Shown here: piece by piece, positions 12,138 to 24,795 of the stretch
How the letters are laid out: each line of letters starts with the position of its first letter
Position numbering within the stretch: position 1 is the first letter of the stretch
Position numbers and translations under genes: made by a program
The notes under the pieces: generated by a model
Told to the model about the DNA's origin: nothing
Databases searched by the model: none
The model's input: only the letters and a program-made list of their open reading frames with translations
Source of the DNA: Cacajao melanocephalus
Lineage: Eukaryota > Chordata > Mammalia > Primates > Pitheciidae
Direction of reading: 5' to 3'
DNA length: 64,000 nt
NCBI GenBank assembly: GCA_963573385.1
Contig: CAUYLG010026912.1
Location: 18,621-82,620, forward strand

Positions 12138-13545
12138 AATATCTGTTTGATTTTTTTGGTGAAAAATTCAATAGGATAAAGGATAATCTTAACATGGTGA
12201 TAGGAAAACAAGATATCCGTTGAGAAAACAATGTATTGAGACCCTATTTCACACAAAACACAAAAATTAATTTGAGATGTATTGTAGACTGAAATATAAA
12301 AACAAAACTATAAAGCTTTTAGATAAAAAATAAAGAAGAAAATATTTGTGACTTGTATGTAGGCAAATGTGTCTCAGGACACAGAAATTAAAACCACAAA
12401 AGACAAGAAATGAATTAAATTTTCTCAAAATTAAAAACTTCGTCATATTAAGAATGTCACAACTTTGGTAGGAAAGTATGAATAAAAATTTTTAAATGCA
12501 AGTAGTCAAACAGCAAAGAGATATCCTGAAACGGCTCCCACTGGTCTAAGGTAGGACAATATGAACATAAAATTAAATAAGAATAATGGATTATCATAGT
12601 TTAAATTAAAATGATCTGTGATACTGCTGATAAATAAATATATAAATAAGAAAACAAAGTAAATGGAGGCGGGTAGGATTTATTTCATACAGTAGAGTGA
12701 CAACCAGTAAATGTGGAAGCAGTGATAAAATTGTGAATCACTATTTTGCAGCCATAATTGTAACAATTATTGCAGAAAACACTTACCAATAGATGCCCAA
12801 ACTGGTGAGTGAATTTTAATGAATTTAAATCAAGTAGAGTGTATTTATACAGGCTCAAATATCTATGCACAGGTTACTTATAAATCACAAAGGCAAAATG
12901 GTAACTTAAGAGCTGAGAACTTTGGCAAACTTTACCTTGGATCTGATCAAAGTTAGCATTAGTAGTAATGGAAAAAAATTGATAACATTTACTTCTTGAT
13001 GTGATACACTGAGTAGGACATGCATCATTAGCAGTATTCTTGTCAAAAGTGCATAACCTGATGCTGATCATGAGGAAACCACCGGACAAAGTCAAATTGA
13101 GGAACATTTTACGAAACAATGGACCTGTACTCTTCAAATGTCAGTGCCATGAAATTTTTCAAAAAAGAATTTGAGAACCTATTCCAGATTAAAGGCTAAA
13201 GAACTATGACAATGAAATGCCATACACAATCCTAGATTAGGTCATAAATGGGTAAAATAATCCTAAAAACAATTGGTGAAATTGAATAAAAATTTTATAA
13301 TCAGTATTAGCAATGTTAAATTTTCTGAATTTGATCATTTCACTTTGATTATGTAAGAAAATGAATGAACTTATTTTTGGAGTAAGAGAAAATGGAGAGA
13401 GAAAGAAAAAGAGAGAAAGTAATGTAAAAATATACAACAATTGCTGAGAGGTTTGTATGGCAATTAATTGTATTATTCTTGTGAATTTTCAGTTTACAAA
13501 GAAAAATTTTAATGCAGAATTTAAAAACCAAAGGAAAAAAATTTC
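12138..13545 (+). mobile_element. L1M ORF2 end and 3' UTR (sense), right part
   Basis: ORF2 text resumes with 'ttcaataggataaaggataa' and 'caaaattaaaaacttcgtca', then passes through a poorly matching stretch (~12540-12870). From ~13070 it enters a typical L1MC/ME-like 3' UTR containing 'gtactcttcaaatgtcagtg' and 'ttccagattaaaggctaaag', ending with the 'attattcttgtgaattttca' pattern. The reading frame is destroyed. Confidence 0.85.
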
Positions 13546-14480
13546 AAATATTTTGCTGCTGTTTATTGAGTGGTTCTCTTTGTAAATCGATTCATCTTTA
13601 TCTGTGATTTAGGGTCTCAGCACATCCAGGTTTTCTTTATTGGTATCATTTATCAATTATCATTTAATAACTTTTTCAAATGTTCTTTTTTTTCTCCTTG
13701 AGAACCCGGTATATCTTTTATACTTTTAAGACCATCAACCATTATTCTGTGAAAGGAAAGTGTTAATAAATATGGGGGGATAGGGTTGGGAGAGGATTTT
13801 CTAACTCTCTACAAGTGCACTTGCAAGGTTACACTTTCCAATATTCATAACACCAGCACAAATTCCATCTCCTTACACAGTTATTTGTAATTTTTTGATG
13901 TTATTCAAAATCTAATCATTTTAACTAGGTGCCCCTGCTACTTTGATCTGTAAAAAATACATTTTCAAGAACCAAGAATGGACTGCCCTTGAGGAAAGAG
14001 GATCTAGGATCCAGTTGGTGCAGCTTATGGCTTCTCCCTGTGTGTGCAGTTCTTAAACTATTCTTTTTATTTTTAAAAAGTTATTTAAATAGATAATATA
14101 GGCATGTGGCTTAAAAGGAAACCTCAAAAGGCACCAAAAGGTTTTGTCTCACTTAAAATTTGAAAAATTGTATCAACATCAAATAATTAAACATTTCTTT
14201 GTTTAAAAAAATGTTTTTATTAATATACAATCAACTTTTGGACAAAGCAAAGTTTCAACTTTGAAAGAAGAAATAAGATACATAATTTTGATTCCGGTGA
14301 TGAATTTCTATTTTTCCTTCTTGAATTGAATCCTTTTTGTTTTTTAGACTTTTTTTTTTTCCATAATTGATGTTTTGTGTTGTGCAGTGACTGCAATGTA
14401 CAGGAATAAGAGCATGTTTTTTAGTTAGCAAATTTCTTTGAAGGTCTGTATCTTAAAATATATCAAATTAAGATATTACA
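13546..14480. other. No recognised feature
   Basis: Unassigned AT-rich sequence between the L1M tail and an Alu. No long open frame. Confidence 0.5.
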
Positions 14481-14779
14481 CCCAGGTGCAGTGGCTCACA
14501 CCTGTGATCCCTGCACTTTGGGAGGCTGAGTTGGGTGGATTGCCGTAAGTCAGGAGTTAGAGGCAAGTCTGACTAATATGGTGGAACCCCGTCTCTACTA
14601 AAAATATAAAAATTAGCCAGATGTGGTGTCTTGCCCCTGTAGTCCCAGCTACTCAGGAGGCTAAGGCAGGAGAATTGCTTAAACCAGGAGGCAGAGGTTG
14701 CAGTGAGCCGAGATCGCACCACTGCACTCCAGCCTGGGTGGTAGAGTGACGCTCCACCTCAAAAAAAGAAAAAAAAAAA
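14481..14779 (+). mobile_element. Full-length Alu (sense)
   Basis: Both arms and the A-rich tail are present, from 'ccaggtgcagtggctcacac' to the tail with an internal G at 14768. The flanks 'agatattac' on the left and 'aatactac' on the right are a plausible degraded target duplication. Confidence 0.96.
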
Positions 14780-14958
14780 TACTACTTTTGTTATTAGTTT
14801 GTAGTTGTATAGTAGTAAATTGTGGCAAATGAGGATGGATTCATTTCTACTTTTAGGAATTTATTAGTGTTTTCTTTATGGCTTGATATATGAGCAATCG
14901 TTTTAAATGTTCCATTGGCTGTTGAATAGAAGGAGCAATACTTATACAGGATTTAGGA

Positions 14959-15077
14959 TTTGAAATACAGTTACACATAAAATACACCCTATTAATATAT
15001 TTGAAATACAGTTACACATAAAATATACCCTATAAATATATTAATAATAATATATTTACACATAAAATAGACCCTAA
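14959..15077. repeat. 41-bp tandem duplication, two copies plus a partial third
   Basis: The unit beginning 'tttgaaatacagttacacat' starts at 14959 and again at 15000, with a partial third copy carrying 'ttacacataaaatagaccct' at about 15056-15075. The copies differ at only a few positions, so the duplication is much younger than the surrounding L1 remnants. Confidence 0.92.
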
Positions 15078-15079
15078 GT

Positions 15080-15655
15080 AAACAAGTAATATATTAAATT
15101 ATTTGTTTACTTGTTCTATCAAAGACTATGTTAAAAATGTTCAATTAAATTTATGTTTCTGGCTGTCTCTTTAAATTTCTAAGTATGCGTTTTGAAATAT
15201 TTAAATCTTCAGTTAAAAACTTAAAGATTTGCTACTATTTCTAAATTTCATATTCTATGATTGTGCTTTTAGTATATATATTTATATATGAAGTACATAT
15301 ATATACACACTCATATATTACATTCTATTTCCATTTATTTCATCTGTCAAAGGCTGAAAGGTTATGTTAAAAACTTTTAGGAAATTATTTCTGATTTTAT
15401 GTCCAAATGTTTAATTTATATATTTACATATTGGGTTATCAAGTGCCTAAAAATCTCAACACAGTTTTATATTTCTTGTTAGTTGCATGTTTTACAACAA
15501 AGAGCATCTTTATCTTCTGAAAAGCTTATCTTGAACTCTACTTTGATATTATAATTGGAATATTTACTTTATTTTTATTGTCTCTATTTGCCCATCTTTT
15601 TCCTTCTAGTCTCTACAGGCCACTTTGTTTGATCCATGCATCTTGTTACAGCTTT
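15080..15655 (-). mobile_element. L1M ORF2 fragment, antisense
   Basis: Blocks such as 'cttgttctatcaaagactat' and 'gaactctactttgatattat' correspond to the complement of the central ORF2 region of old L1s. It is strongly diverged. Because the next element to the right is again an L1 3' end in the same orientation, these are two separate copies. Confidence 0.6.
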
Positions 15656-15658
15656 TAG

Positions 15659-15682
15659 TGTGTGTGTGTGTGTGTGTGTGTT
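15659..15682. repeat. (TG)n microsatellite
   Basis: Twelve uninterrupted TG units sit at the junction of two L1 fragments. Confidence 0.98.
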
Positions 15683-16345
15683 TGTACATTTATTCCAGGC
15701 TATAAGAATAATTGTGAAAATTAAGAACGGTATTGAAGTATGACTTAAATGCAGTAGAATACATGCTTATTAAGTGTACTGTTTGGTGAGTTTGGTGTAT
15801 AACCAATATGCCTATCAAGATAGAGAACATTTCTTTTGCAACAGAAACTTTTGTTCACGTCCTTTCCCAGTCAACCCACTTCCTAGAAGAACCTCTCTTC
15901 TAATTTCAGAACCACAGGTCAAGTCTTCCTGTCTTTGACCTTTACATAAACATAACCATACCTAACATATCTATTTGCAACCTGGCTTATTTCCCTCAAA
16001 ATATTATTTTAAAGATTCATTTATTTTGTTACTTGTATCAGTAATTCATTGCATTGATTTTTGAGAAGCATTGCATTGTATAGATATAATTTTAAGCATG
16101 TTTTCCCGAGACTGGACATTATTTGATTCTAATTTTCAGTTAGTATGGATAAGAGGCTATTGTGATTATCTGTGGACAAATATTTTATGGACATATTCCC
16201 TAATTTCACTTGGATATATTACTCAGAGTAGAATTGCTGAGTCCTAAGGTAGGTAGGTAGATAAAGTTTATAAAAATGCTTCACAATTTTCCAAAGTGGT
16301 TCTACCATCTTAAATCCCATTTGCAATGGAACCACTTGCTTTACA
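15683..16345 (-). mobile_element. L1M 3' end, antisense
   Basis: The segment contains the antisense L1M 3' UTR features 'aagtgtactgtttggtgagt' and 'aacctggcttatttccctca', and ends in the ORF2-proximal block 'ttccaaagtggttctaccat'. Old and diverged. Confidence 0.8.
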
Positions 16346-17275
16346 TCATTAGTGAAGTGGAACACATGTACTCCTGGGAGGTAGTGGGTGTTTCTGAAAC
16401 CTTTTGTGAGGTCAAAAGGACCAGAACTATTTTCATAATAATGCTAAGGTGTTATTTGTCTTTTCCTCCATGTTGACATTTGCACTGATGCAACAAAATC
16501 AATGGTGGGTAAAAGTAAGTCACCTGACACTTTAGCATAATCAAAGCAGTGGCACCAAACTGCACTAATAGTTGTTGTTTTCTTCACTGCTGTGTACTAA
16601 CAGTGAAAAACAAAAGGAAGAAACAAACAAACAAAATAACAGCATCACATAAGAATGTTCTTGATGAAACAGTAAAAATGGCTAATTTTACTAAATTGTG
16701 ACCCCAGCATACACTTAATTTTAATATTCCTTGCGAAAAAAATGGAGAGTCCACATAAATCACTACAGGTGCATTCTGAAGTACAATGGCTACGCTGACA
16801 GAAAAACACTTAACTTCTAAGTGAAGTTGCCTACATTTTCCATGGGACAACATTTTTTACTTAAAAAAAAAATGACTGTTTATGGTTATTCAGATTGCGT
16901 ATTTTTTAGAAATTTTTCAAAAATTAACTAATTGTGTCTGTCACTTCAAGGAAAACAACTGACAGTATGTGTTATTAGGGATAAAAATTGAACTTTCAGG
17001 CAAATATTTGAATTTTGAAAATCTCGTAACCATCAGCTTTAAAATATTTAAAGTATGTATTTGATAAGATTGGTGTTGATAATATATGTGGCTTTTCATA
17101 CTACACAATGAAATGTGTCAACACTGGAAGGTCTGAATAACTTCGTAAACCAATGTTTTGCACATAAACAATAAATGATGTTACAAAATCTTACTTGAGT
17201 GAAGGATCTATTCAAAGTTCAAGATACACCAATGGATATTAATGTAACTGAATGTGAAAAGTTTATTGATACGCC
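16346..17275 (+). mobile_element. Fossil hAT transposon, left part, with transposase remnant
   Basis: The plus strand preserves the coding pattern of a hAT-superfamily transposase similar to the ZBED5-type host proteins: a segment encoding a 'DE(T/A)VK' stretch near 16666, 'LQGKQLT' near 16950-16970, and 'YEKFID'-like text near 17255-17270. In-frame stops (for example TGA at ~16700) and frameshifts break it, so no protein can be made. The order continues beyond two inserted elements at 17727 and ~18141. The family assignment rests on remembered protein similarity. Confidence 0.75.
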
Positions 17276-17726
17276 TCTTTGTTTCTGACGGCAGCTGCAA
17301 CAAATTACTATAAACTTGGTGGGCAGAGAATAACAAATTTATTCTCTGTTATTTCCGGAGGCCTGAGATTTGAAACTAAGGGGTCAGCAGGCCCTTGCTC
17401 CCCCTGAAGACTTTAGGAAAGAAACTTATTTTTCCAGCATCTGGTGGTTCCAGCAATTAGTTCATTGGTGACCACATCACTCCAATCTCTGCCCCTATGT
17501 TTATATTGCCTCCTTCTCTCTGTCTGAAAACTCTATCTTTGTCTTATAAGGATATATGCAATTGTTTTTAGGGCCCTCTTGGATGATTCAGGGTAAGCTT
17601 CTCCTCTCAAGATCTTTAACATAATCATATATTTGCATATACTAAGCAATATTAACAGGTTCCAGAGATCATGGCATGCATATATCTTATTGGGGGGCAC
17701 CATTCAGTGTACTACAATATGGTTTT
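17276..17726 (-). mobile_element. MLT1-type MaLR LTR, antisense, inserted in the hAT fossil
   Basis: The plus strand reads as the MLT1 complement: 'caacaaattactataaactt' near the left, the 'agatctttaacataatcat' and 'aacaggttccagagatcatg' blocks, and the end 'attcagtgtactacaa'. hAT sequence lies on both sides. Confidence 0.85.
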
Positions 17727-17757
17727 GAATGTGGCCCAATTACCCCATAGAATTGAT
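17727..17757 (+). mobile_element. hAT transposon, short middle piece
   Basis: About 30 bases ('tatggttttgaatgtggccc' onward) continue the hAT text interrupted at 17275, before a second insertion begins. The call depends on alignment to a remembered consensus and is modest. Confidence 0.5.
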
Positions 17758-18140
17758 ATTTGCAGGCTTTTTGAATAAACATAGTAATTGACCTTTGGTT
17801 TTAAAATTTGAAACTTATATTTGTCTTATCTGTGTTCCTTCCTCAAGAAACCAACCCTCAGGCAAGAGATTGAAACTCACTGGATAACTGCATAGAGACA
17901 GTGAGGCCCTAGATCCTTCCTCTATCATGATTGCTTTCTTACTCTTACCTAGTTACTGTTTTCCTACCTTCCTCACTGTATAAACACTCTAACTTTATTC
18001 AATCATGGAGATGAGTCTGAGACTGACCTACCACCCTCCTTGCTGGTAGCATGTGTTGTCTTGGTGATTGGCATTCTCTACAGTGAGTAGCAGGACCTAG
18101 AATTAAACCCTGGCATTTTGCTAAAGGTTTCATAAACTGT
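17758..18140 (+). mobile_element. Unidentified LTR-like insertion in the hAT fossil
   Basis: This ~380-bp block separates two pieces of the hAT transposon that are adjacent in the parent element, so it is an insertion. It carries a TATAAA-like box near 17978-17983 and an LTR-like composition. I do not recognise the family, and no TG...CA ends or TSD were fixed. Confidence 0.45.
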
Positions 18141-18375
18141 ACTGTAACTAACTTCTTAGGTTTCATCAGTTTTTGAGTTTGATATAGTATAAAAGAACAA
18201 TATCCACATTAACTGAAAACGCTTTCAAAAATACACCTTCCTTTTCCAAAAGGGCCTGTTTAAGGCTCTTTTATTCGGCTATCTCAACCAACACAAATTG
18301 TCATAATGAATTGAACAAAGAAACAATATGAGAATCCAGTTTCTATTAAGTCATACCTTAAGACAAGTGATATTG
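18141..18375 (+). mobile_element. Fossil hAT transposon, right part
   Basis: It resumes with text encoding the C-terminal hAT dimerisation region: 'agaacaatatccacattaac', then 'cacaaattgtcataatgaat' and 'atgagaatccagtttctatt'. The order matches the missing part of the transposase after 17757. Stops and frameshifts are present. Confidence 0.75.
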
Positions 18376-18384
18376 AGTACCTTA

Positions 18385-18711
18385 TTAGTTTATTTACATC
18401 TTTTTTAAAAGTTTTCAATTTTACTTGTAGTATTTTCTTTGATCTAATGGACATTTAGAAGTATTAAAATATTTGGAAATTCATGGAAATTAAATTCCAA
18501 ATATTTAGAATATATACCTTCATTATTTATTTGTGTTGTCATTAAAGAACAAACTCTGTATAATTTCATCATTTGAAATATATTGATAGTTATTTCATGG
18601 CCCTATTTGTGGTCTTTTCACATTTTGGTAAATGATCAATATTTGAACTATGTATTGTGAGTTAATTTTTTTAAATAGTCCCATATTTTCTTCCTGTACA
18701 CTTTCCTAAAA
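18385..18711 (-). mobile_element. L1M ORF2, antisense, segment 1
   Basis: 'gtattttctttgatctaatg' and 'tatttcatggccctatttgt' match the complement of the central ORF2 region. The element continues after the L2 at 18979. Confidence 0.8.
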
Positions 18712-18978
18712 GGAATCTGATCATGACCTTCTCCTTCCTTAAAAATTGCCAAAAGTTCTTTAATGCCAAATTCCATAGAGATCTTTGCCTACTTTTCCAG
18801 ATTTATCTCTAGTCTTATTAACCGTACATTTGAGCTTCTCTGAACATGCCATCATAGTCACACTTCTGTACCTTTTCAGTTCCACTCACTGTATTTTTAG
18901 TACCCTGTCGTCATTATAGATCTTGTAAAGTTGTACACCCAAGACCTTCAAATGTCATTTCTTGTCTGCGAGTTATAT
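18712..18978 (+). mobile_element. L2 fragment (sense) lying inside L1M
   Basis: The blocks 'gagatctttgcctacttttc', 'gagcttctctgaacatgcc' and 'gaccttcaaatgtcattt' follow L2 order. The flanking L1M pieces are contiguous in L1 coordinates, so the L2 appears nested within the L1. Confidence 0.75.
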
Positions 18979-19285
18979 AAATACCAGTTAGGTCATTGGT
19001 TGATAATGCTGTTTAAATGTTCTCTATTCTTTCTATCTTATTTTCTTGTCTTGTTTTGTCAGTAAAAAATAGGAGCATGAAAACCACTACGTGTAATTGC
19101 ATCTCCCTCTAGTTCTGCCAGTTTGTGTAGCACCTTTAGAATTTCTGTTTTGAATTGTATGTGCATTTCAAATTGTTATGCCTTCTTACCAAATTTAACC
19201 TTTTATCATTATGAAAACATTTTTTGTCTCAAAAGATTTATTGTCCTAAAGTTGACATTTTCTTATTTGAGTAAAACCATAAAAC
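18979..19285 (-). mobile_element. L1M ORF2, antisense, segment 2
   Basis: It continues the ORF2 complement with 'aaataccagttaggtcattg' and 'ttaaccttttatcattatga'. It is interrupted by an Alu at 19300. Confidence 0.8.
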
Positions 19286-19617
19286 CATACTATGTTCTTT
19301 ATTTTTTTTATTTTTATTTTTTTAGAGGCAGGGCCTGCTTTGTCATCTAGGCTAGAGTGCAGTGACCTAGTCATAGCTCACTGGAAACTTGAACTTCTGG
19401 ACTCATCTGATCTTCCTGCCTCAGCCTCACAAGTAGCTGGGACTAGAGGCATATCCCACCACATATAGCTAACTTTTTGTATTTTTTGTAAAGACGAGGT
19501 CTTACTATGTTGCCCAGGCTGGTCTTGAACTACAAGCCTCAACCGATCCTCCCATTTCAGCTTCCCGCACTGAGATTACAGATGTGAGTCACCATACCAT
19601 GCTCATACTGTTTTCTT
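19286..19617 (-). mobile_element. Antisense Alu inserted in L1M, with TSD
   Basis: The body is 19300-19603, an older (J-like) sequence. Flanking direct repeats catactatgttctt (19286-19299) and catactgttttctt (19604-19617) differ at two bases. Confidence 0.95.
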
Positions 19618-19875
19618 AGTGTTCTCATGGTGTATACACTTTCATTCTTTTACTTCCAAAATGTTGTCTTTATATATTTAACGTGCATATCCTGTAAATA
19701 GCTTATAGATAGTTTCTGCTATTTCTACCCAGTGTGACAAATTCTGTGATAAGATGGTTTTGGCCAGTTATGTGCAATTTTGAAGAATAGTATGTTTTTC
19801 TATTTGTCCCATTTCTTCTTTCTTATTTCCTGCCTTGGGATGTATTGAGTAATTTTATGATTATATTTTATTTTT
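19618..19875 (-). mobile_element. L1M ORF2, antisense, segment 3
   Basis: Continuation of the same antisense L1M between two Alus, with the T-rich pattern 'ttggccagttatgtgcaatt' and 'gtcccatttcttctttctta'. Highly diverged; continuity is inferred from the segments on both sides. Confidence 0.65.
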
Positions 19876-20213
<338 letters not shown>

Positions 20214-22290
20214 AAACTATACATGTTATTTTGGGGGTTATGTCTTAGCTTATCAAGGCTATCATGAATTAGTATTATATGACTTCATACACAAGTGAAT
20301 GCTTTTATATGACTGTTATTCTATTTATTACTGCTTCTTCCTTTGTGCTATTATTGTCATATATATTACTTCTGCATGTTACAAAATCCCAGAATCTCAT
20401 ATACCACATATAATGTCAAAATAAGAAATTAGTCATTTAAATTTCTACATATATGTATTTCTGTACTATTCATTTCTTCCTATAGACATGACTTTTTAAA
20501 TCTGGTATCATTACTTTTTCAGCATAAATTTTTCTTAATATTTCTTTTATGTTGGTGAACATTTTCCCAGGTTTTATTTATCTTACAATATATTCATTTC
20601 ACCTTTAGTTGAAGGTTATTTTTTGCTACATACAGAGCTGTAGGTTGACATTTTAAAATTTCTGTCAGCAGTTTAAATATCTTATTGTATTGTCTTCCTG
20701 ACTCTTTTGTTTCCAATGAAAAGACAACCATTATTTTTATCCCTGTTCCAATAGGAACAAAATAATACCTAATATTTCTTTTATTGCTGGCTGCTTTTAA
20801 CATTTTTCTCGTTAACACTGGTGTTCAGCATTTTCATTTTTGATGAGCTTTCGTTGGCTTTCTTTTTTATTTCCCTTATTTGGGATTTGCTTAATTTCTT
20901 GAGTCTTTAAATTTATGTTTTTCATTGACTTTGAGTAATGTACAGCCATTGTGTTTTCAGATATTTTTTCCTGTCTCATTCTTTCTTTCCTCTTCTTCTG
21001 CTATTCCAATTACACACGTTAAGTTGTTTGATATTATCCTAAATTTCACAGGTCACATTTATTTTCTTTCAATCTTTCTGGGTTTAATTCCTAATAACTT
21101 CTCTTTACGTTTACTAATTCTTCCTTTTTTACGTAGATCAATTCCATCTAGAAATACTTTAATACATTTTTTAATCATTCTAGAATATTATTTGGCTTTT
21201 GATAGTGTCATTTCTCTAATGTTGTTTAATGTTTTATCAATTCTATTCTCTTGTAAAAAATTCAATCTATTTATCATAGCCACTGAATTCTGCATCTTGG
21301 GTATCTGTTGATCTGCTTCTACTGACTACTTTTTTCTCCAGATTATAGGCCATATTTTTCTCATGCTTTGTATGTGTAATGATTTTTATTGTATATTGGG
21401 CATTGAGGAGCCTCTGGATCTTACCTGCCTCAAAAGGCATAGTTCTATTTTTACATGCAGACAATTAAATCATTGACAGATCACTTTGATTCCACAGAGG
21501 CTTGGTTTTAGGCTTATTTATGATGGTTATGTTTTGGTTTTATTCTTAACCATAAGGTGTATAGTTCTTAGCCCTGGGATCATTTGTAAGACAAGGCCCT
21601 GCTGCATTGTTAAGGGAAAGCCCAGTGTGTTCACCAACCTATACTAACGTAACAGAACTTGATTTATAAACTGTCTTAGCATCAGGCAACTGCTGAAATC
21701 TCTGCCTCCTAACTACTTACTGCTTCCTTCTAGGTTTCTTGAATTTTTCTTCTGCATACATGTTATTTAATATTGTCGAAGTATTCGAGGAACTTATATG
21801 CAGAATTTGAGGTTATTCCTATGTGTGCCCTTCTTTTCAGAAGCTTTCTCTGATTTCCAGCTATCTGGTTACTCTAAACTCTGACTTCTGTCTCTTCAGC
21901 TCAGTAAAGCTGCTTTCTGTTTGGACTCCAATCTCATTCTTTTGTGGGAAACTAGGAAAAATCTCTATCAGAGAAAAGCTGTTTAAAGGTGGCATTCTTT
22001 CTCTCAAGAATTGTGCCCTCTGCAGTTTTGCCTGTTTGTGTTGGCTTGTCAATAGCTTTAGGCAGTTTATTTTAATATCTTGTGCAGAAATTATACATGT
22101 TAATGGTCACAGGATTAATCCCTGTGACAATCTTCTCTGCCATTTCGAGAATTGGAGCTCCCCTGCTGATCAGAATAATGTTCTTTTAATAAGAATGTTT
22201 ATAGCATTACCAGTGAAAGTAACAAAAATATTTGATCTGTCATCTTATTTTGTGTTTTCTGTTTATACAGTTTCTTAACATTTTATAGAT
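20214..22290 (-). mobile_element. L1M ORF2 and upstream part, antisense, segment 4
   Basis: The complement of ORF2 and more 5' L1 text is visible: 'gctgtaggttgacattttaa', 'ttgcttaatttcttgagtct', 'ttccaattacacacgttaag' and 'gggcattgaggagcctctgg'. The last ~700 bp (21500-22290) match less clearly and are assigned by position. Open frames of 128 and 151 codons on the plus strand here are antisense to L1 and have no independent support. Confidence 0.75.
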
Positions 22291-22432
22291 TTTCAATTTA
22301 ATTTGTTTTTCTCCCCTCTTTAGTAACTTGGTAGTTATTGAAAATGGAAAGTCCCCACAAACTTTAGGAAAAGATCAAATCTTTGGTAGTCATGCTACAG
22401 GGAGCTTCAAAATCAGTTTTATTTTAATTTAA

Positions 22433-22489
22433 TTTTTTTTTTTTTTGAGACAGAGTCTTACTCTGTTGGTCAGGCTGGAGTGCATTGGA
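22433..22489 (-). mobile_element. Alu fragment, antisense, fused to an MST LTR
   Basis: Poly-T and the first ~45 bases of an antisense Alu ('gagacagagtcttactctgt' onward) end abruptly at 'gtgcattgg', where LTR sequence begins. The rest of the Alu and the tail of the LTR are missing, consistent with a deletion joining the two. Confidence 0.92.
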
Positions 22490-22773
22490 ACTCACAATTC
22501 CCCACGTCTGAGAGGCCTCACACTCATGGTAGAAGGCACAGGAGCAGCAAAGGCGTGGCTTACATAGCTGCAGGCAAGAGAGAGCTTGTGCAGGGGAAAC
22601 CCCATTTATAAAACCATCAGATCTCCTGAGACTTACTCATTACCAGGAAAACAGTATGAGGAAAACCACTCCCATGATTCAGTCATCTCGACCTGGTGCC
22701 ACCCACCCTTGACACATGGGGATTATACAATTCAAGGTGAGATTTAGGGTGGGGACACAGCCAAACCATATCA
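22490..22773 (-). mobile_element. MST/THE-type MaLR LTR, antisense, partial
   Basis: Complement of an MST-like LTR: 'gaggcctcacactcatggta', 'aaccatcagatctcctgaga', and the terminal 'ccaaaccatatca' at 22773. The part that would precede 22490 is missing, at the Alu fusion point. Confidence 0.93.
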
Positions 22774-22829
22774 GCATACAAAGTCTTTCACCATTGGGTC
22801 AGTTACTGTCTTTTATGTTTTTCTTTTAA

Positions 22830-23554
<725 letters not shown>

Positions 23555-23844
23555 ATTTAATCAGGCTTGGAAACTTACCAACTACTTGACTTTGTATCTT
23601 TGTGCTTTTGTGGTCTGACTTGTACAATGATCAGGTTCTGTTAGGTAATCAACAAACCCTCTATCAGCTCTGAAATGTCATGACTTTCTGAATTCATTTA
23701 TCCAATCACCAATATTTCTTCTGGATAAAATGGTAGTGCTATAGATAATTTCAACAAAAATTTTAGTGTATCATGGAAACCAAACACCAAAAATAGCTTT
23801 TTTAATATGTGACAAATAATTGATCTCATTCATTGCCCATAGCA

Positions 23845-24012
23845 ACCCAATCATATAGATAACATTATTATCCTCATTGTGCTGATATTTACCTGAGACA
23901 GAGATTATGCAATTTGTCTAAGTTCACAAACCACCTGTAAATGATGAAGCTAATATTTGGAACTAGGTATACTTACTTGAGTCCTGTGCTCTTAACTAGC
24001 ACATTATATGAC
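23845..24012 (-). mobile_element. MIR, antisense
   Basis: The MIR complement is seen in 'atgcaatttgtctaagttca', 'gatgaagctaatatttggaa' and 'gtcctgtgctcttaactagc'. Just downstream (about 24075-24115) is a short 'catagtaggtgctcagaaat' piece that may be an L2 tail. Confidence 0.88.
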
Positions 24013-24748
24013 TTATTGTTCTATGCAGCTAGAATTACCTTTAAATGTAAATTTCGTATCCAGTAAAGGCCATTATTGATTGCTCATAGTAGGTGCTCAG
24101 AAATTATGAATAAACTTTCAAAATTTATCTGACAAGATGTTGATACAGCAAGCAAACTAGAATTGCAAGCACTCTGTAAATAAAACAGCACATATCTAAC
24201 TGGCTTTCTTGCACTTTCCCATATTACATGTAGTGAATATTAAAATAAAATGTAGTTGTGACCTTTGTATAGCCCCGAAAGCAGCATTTAAGAAGAAGAA
24301 AAATTTAAAAACTAAAATATTTTCCAAGTTCTTACATTTCAGCTCGGTATTACCACAAATAAGAGCATTATTTATAAAATACAGCAGTAATAATGCTTCC
24401 TGAAGATTAGCATGGAGAATGTATATCAGCAATAAAATCTTGAATGTACTAGGTAGGTGTAATATCTTCACTGTGTTTATTATTATTAGGATACAGTGGC
24501 ATTCAAATCTAAACAAATTCTGATGTTAGGGTAGTCTTTAACATATGACTTTTGTGTTTTAACAAGTAGCGTTAAATATGCTGTAATGATGGATAAAACT
24601 CTTTTAAAAAAACTGTTGATTTGTATAGTTTAAAGTGAAAGGTACCGTGTTTTACTATATAACATACAGAACAGACTGACGAGCAAAAGGCTGAAAGTTA
24701 TTAGGCCTCCGCGGAAAAAGAACCACTGGCAACATCTTGTATGGGTAG
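24013..24748. other. No recognised feature apart from a possible L2 tail
   Basis: Unassigned AT-rich sequence. The antisense 106-codon frame at 24196-24516 runs through a T-rich stretch and has no family signature. Confidence 0.5.
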
Positions 24749-24750
24749 GA

Positions 24751-24752
24751 GT

Positions 24753-24795
<43 letters not shown>

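Noticed and set aside
14959..15077. Tandem units considered as a CRISPR-like array
   Set aside because: Only two and a half units directly abutting, with no spacers, in a primate genome.
20925..21311. 128-codon plus-strand open frame with hydrophobic stretches
   Set aside because: Complement of L1 ORF2; the apparent membrane segments are produced by T-rich codons.
21823..22278. 151-codon plus-strand open frame
   Set aside because: It lies in old antisense L1M sequence, is cysteine/serine/leucine-rich as expected from T-rich complement, and has no domain.
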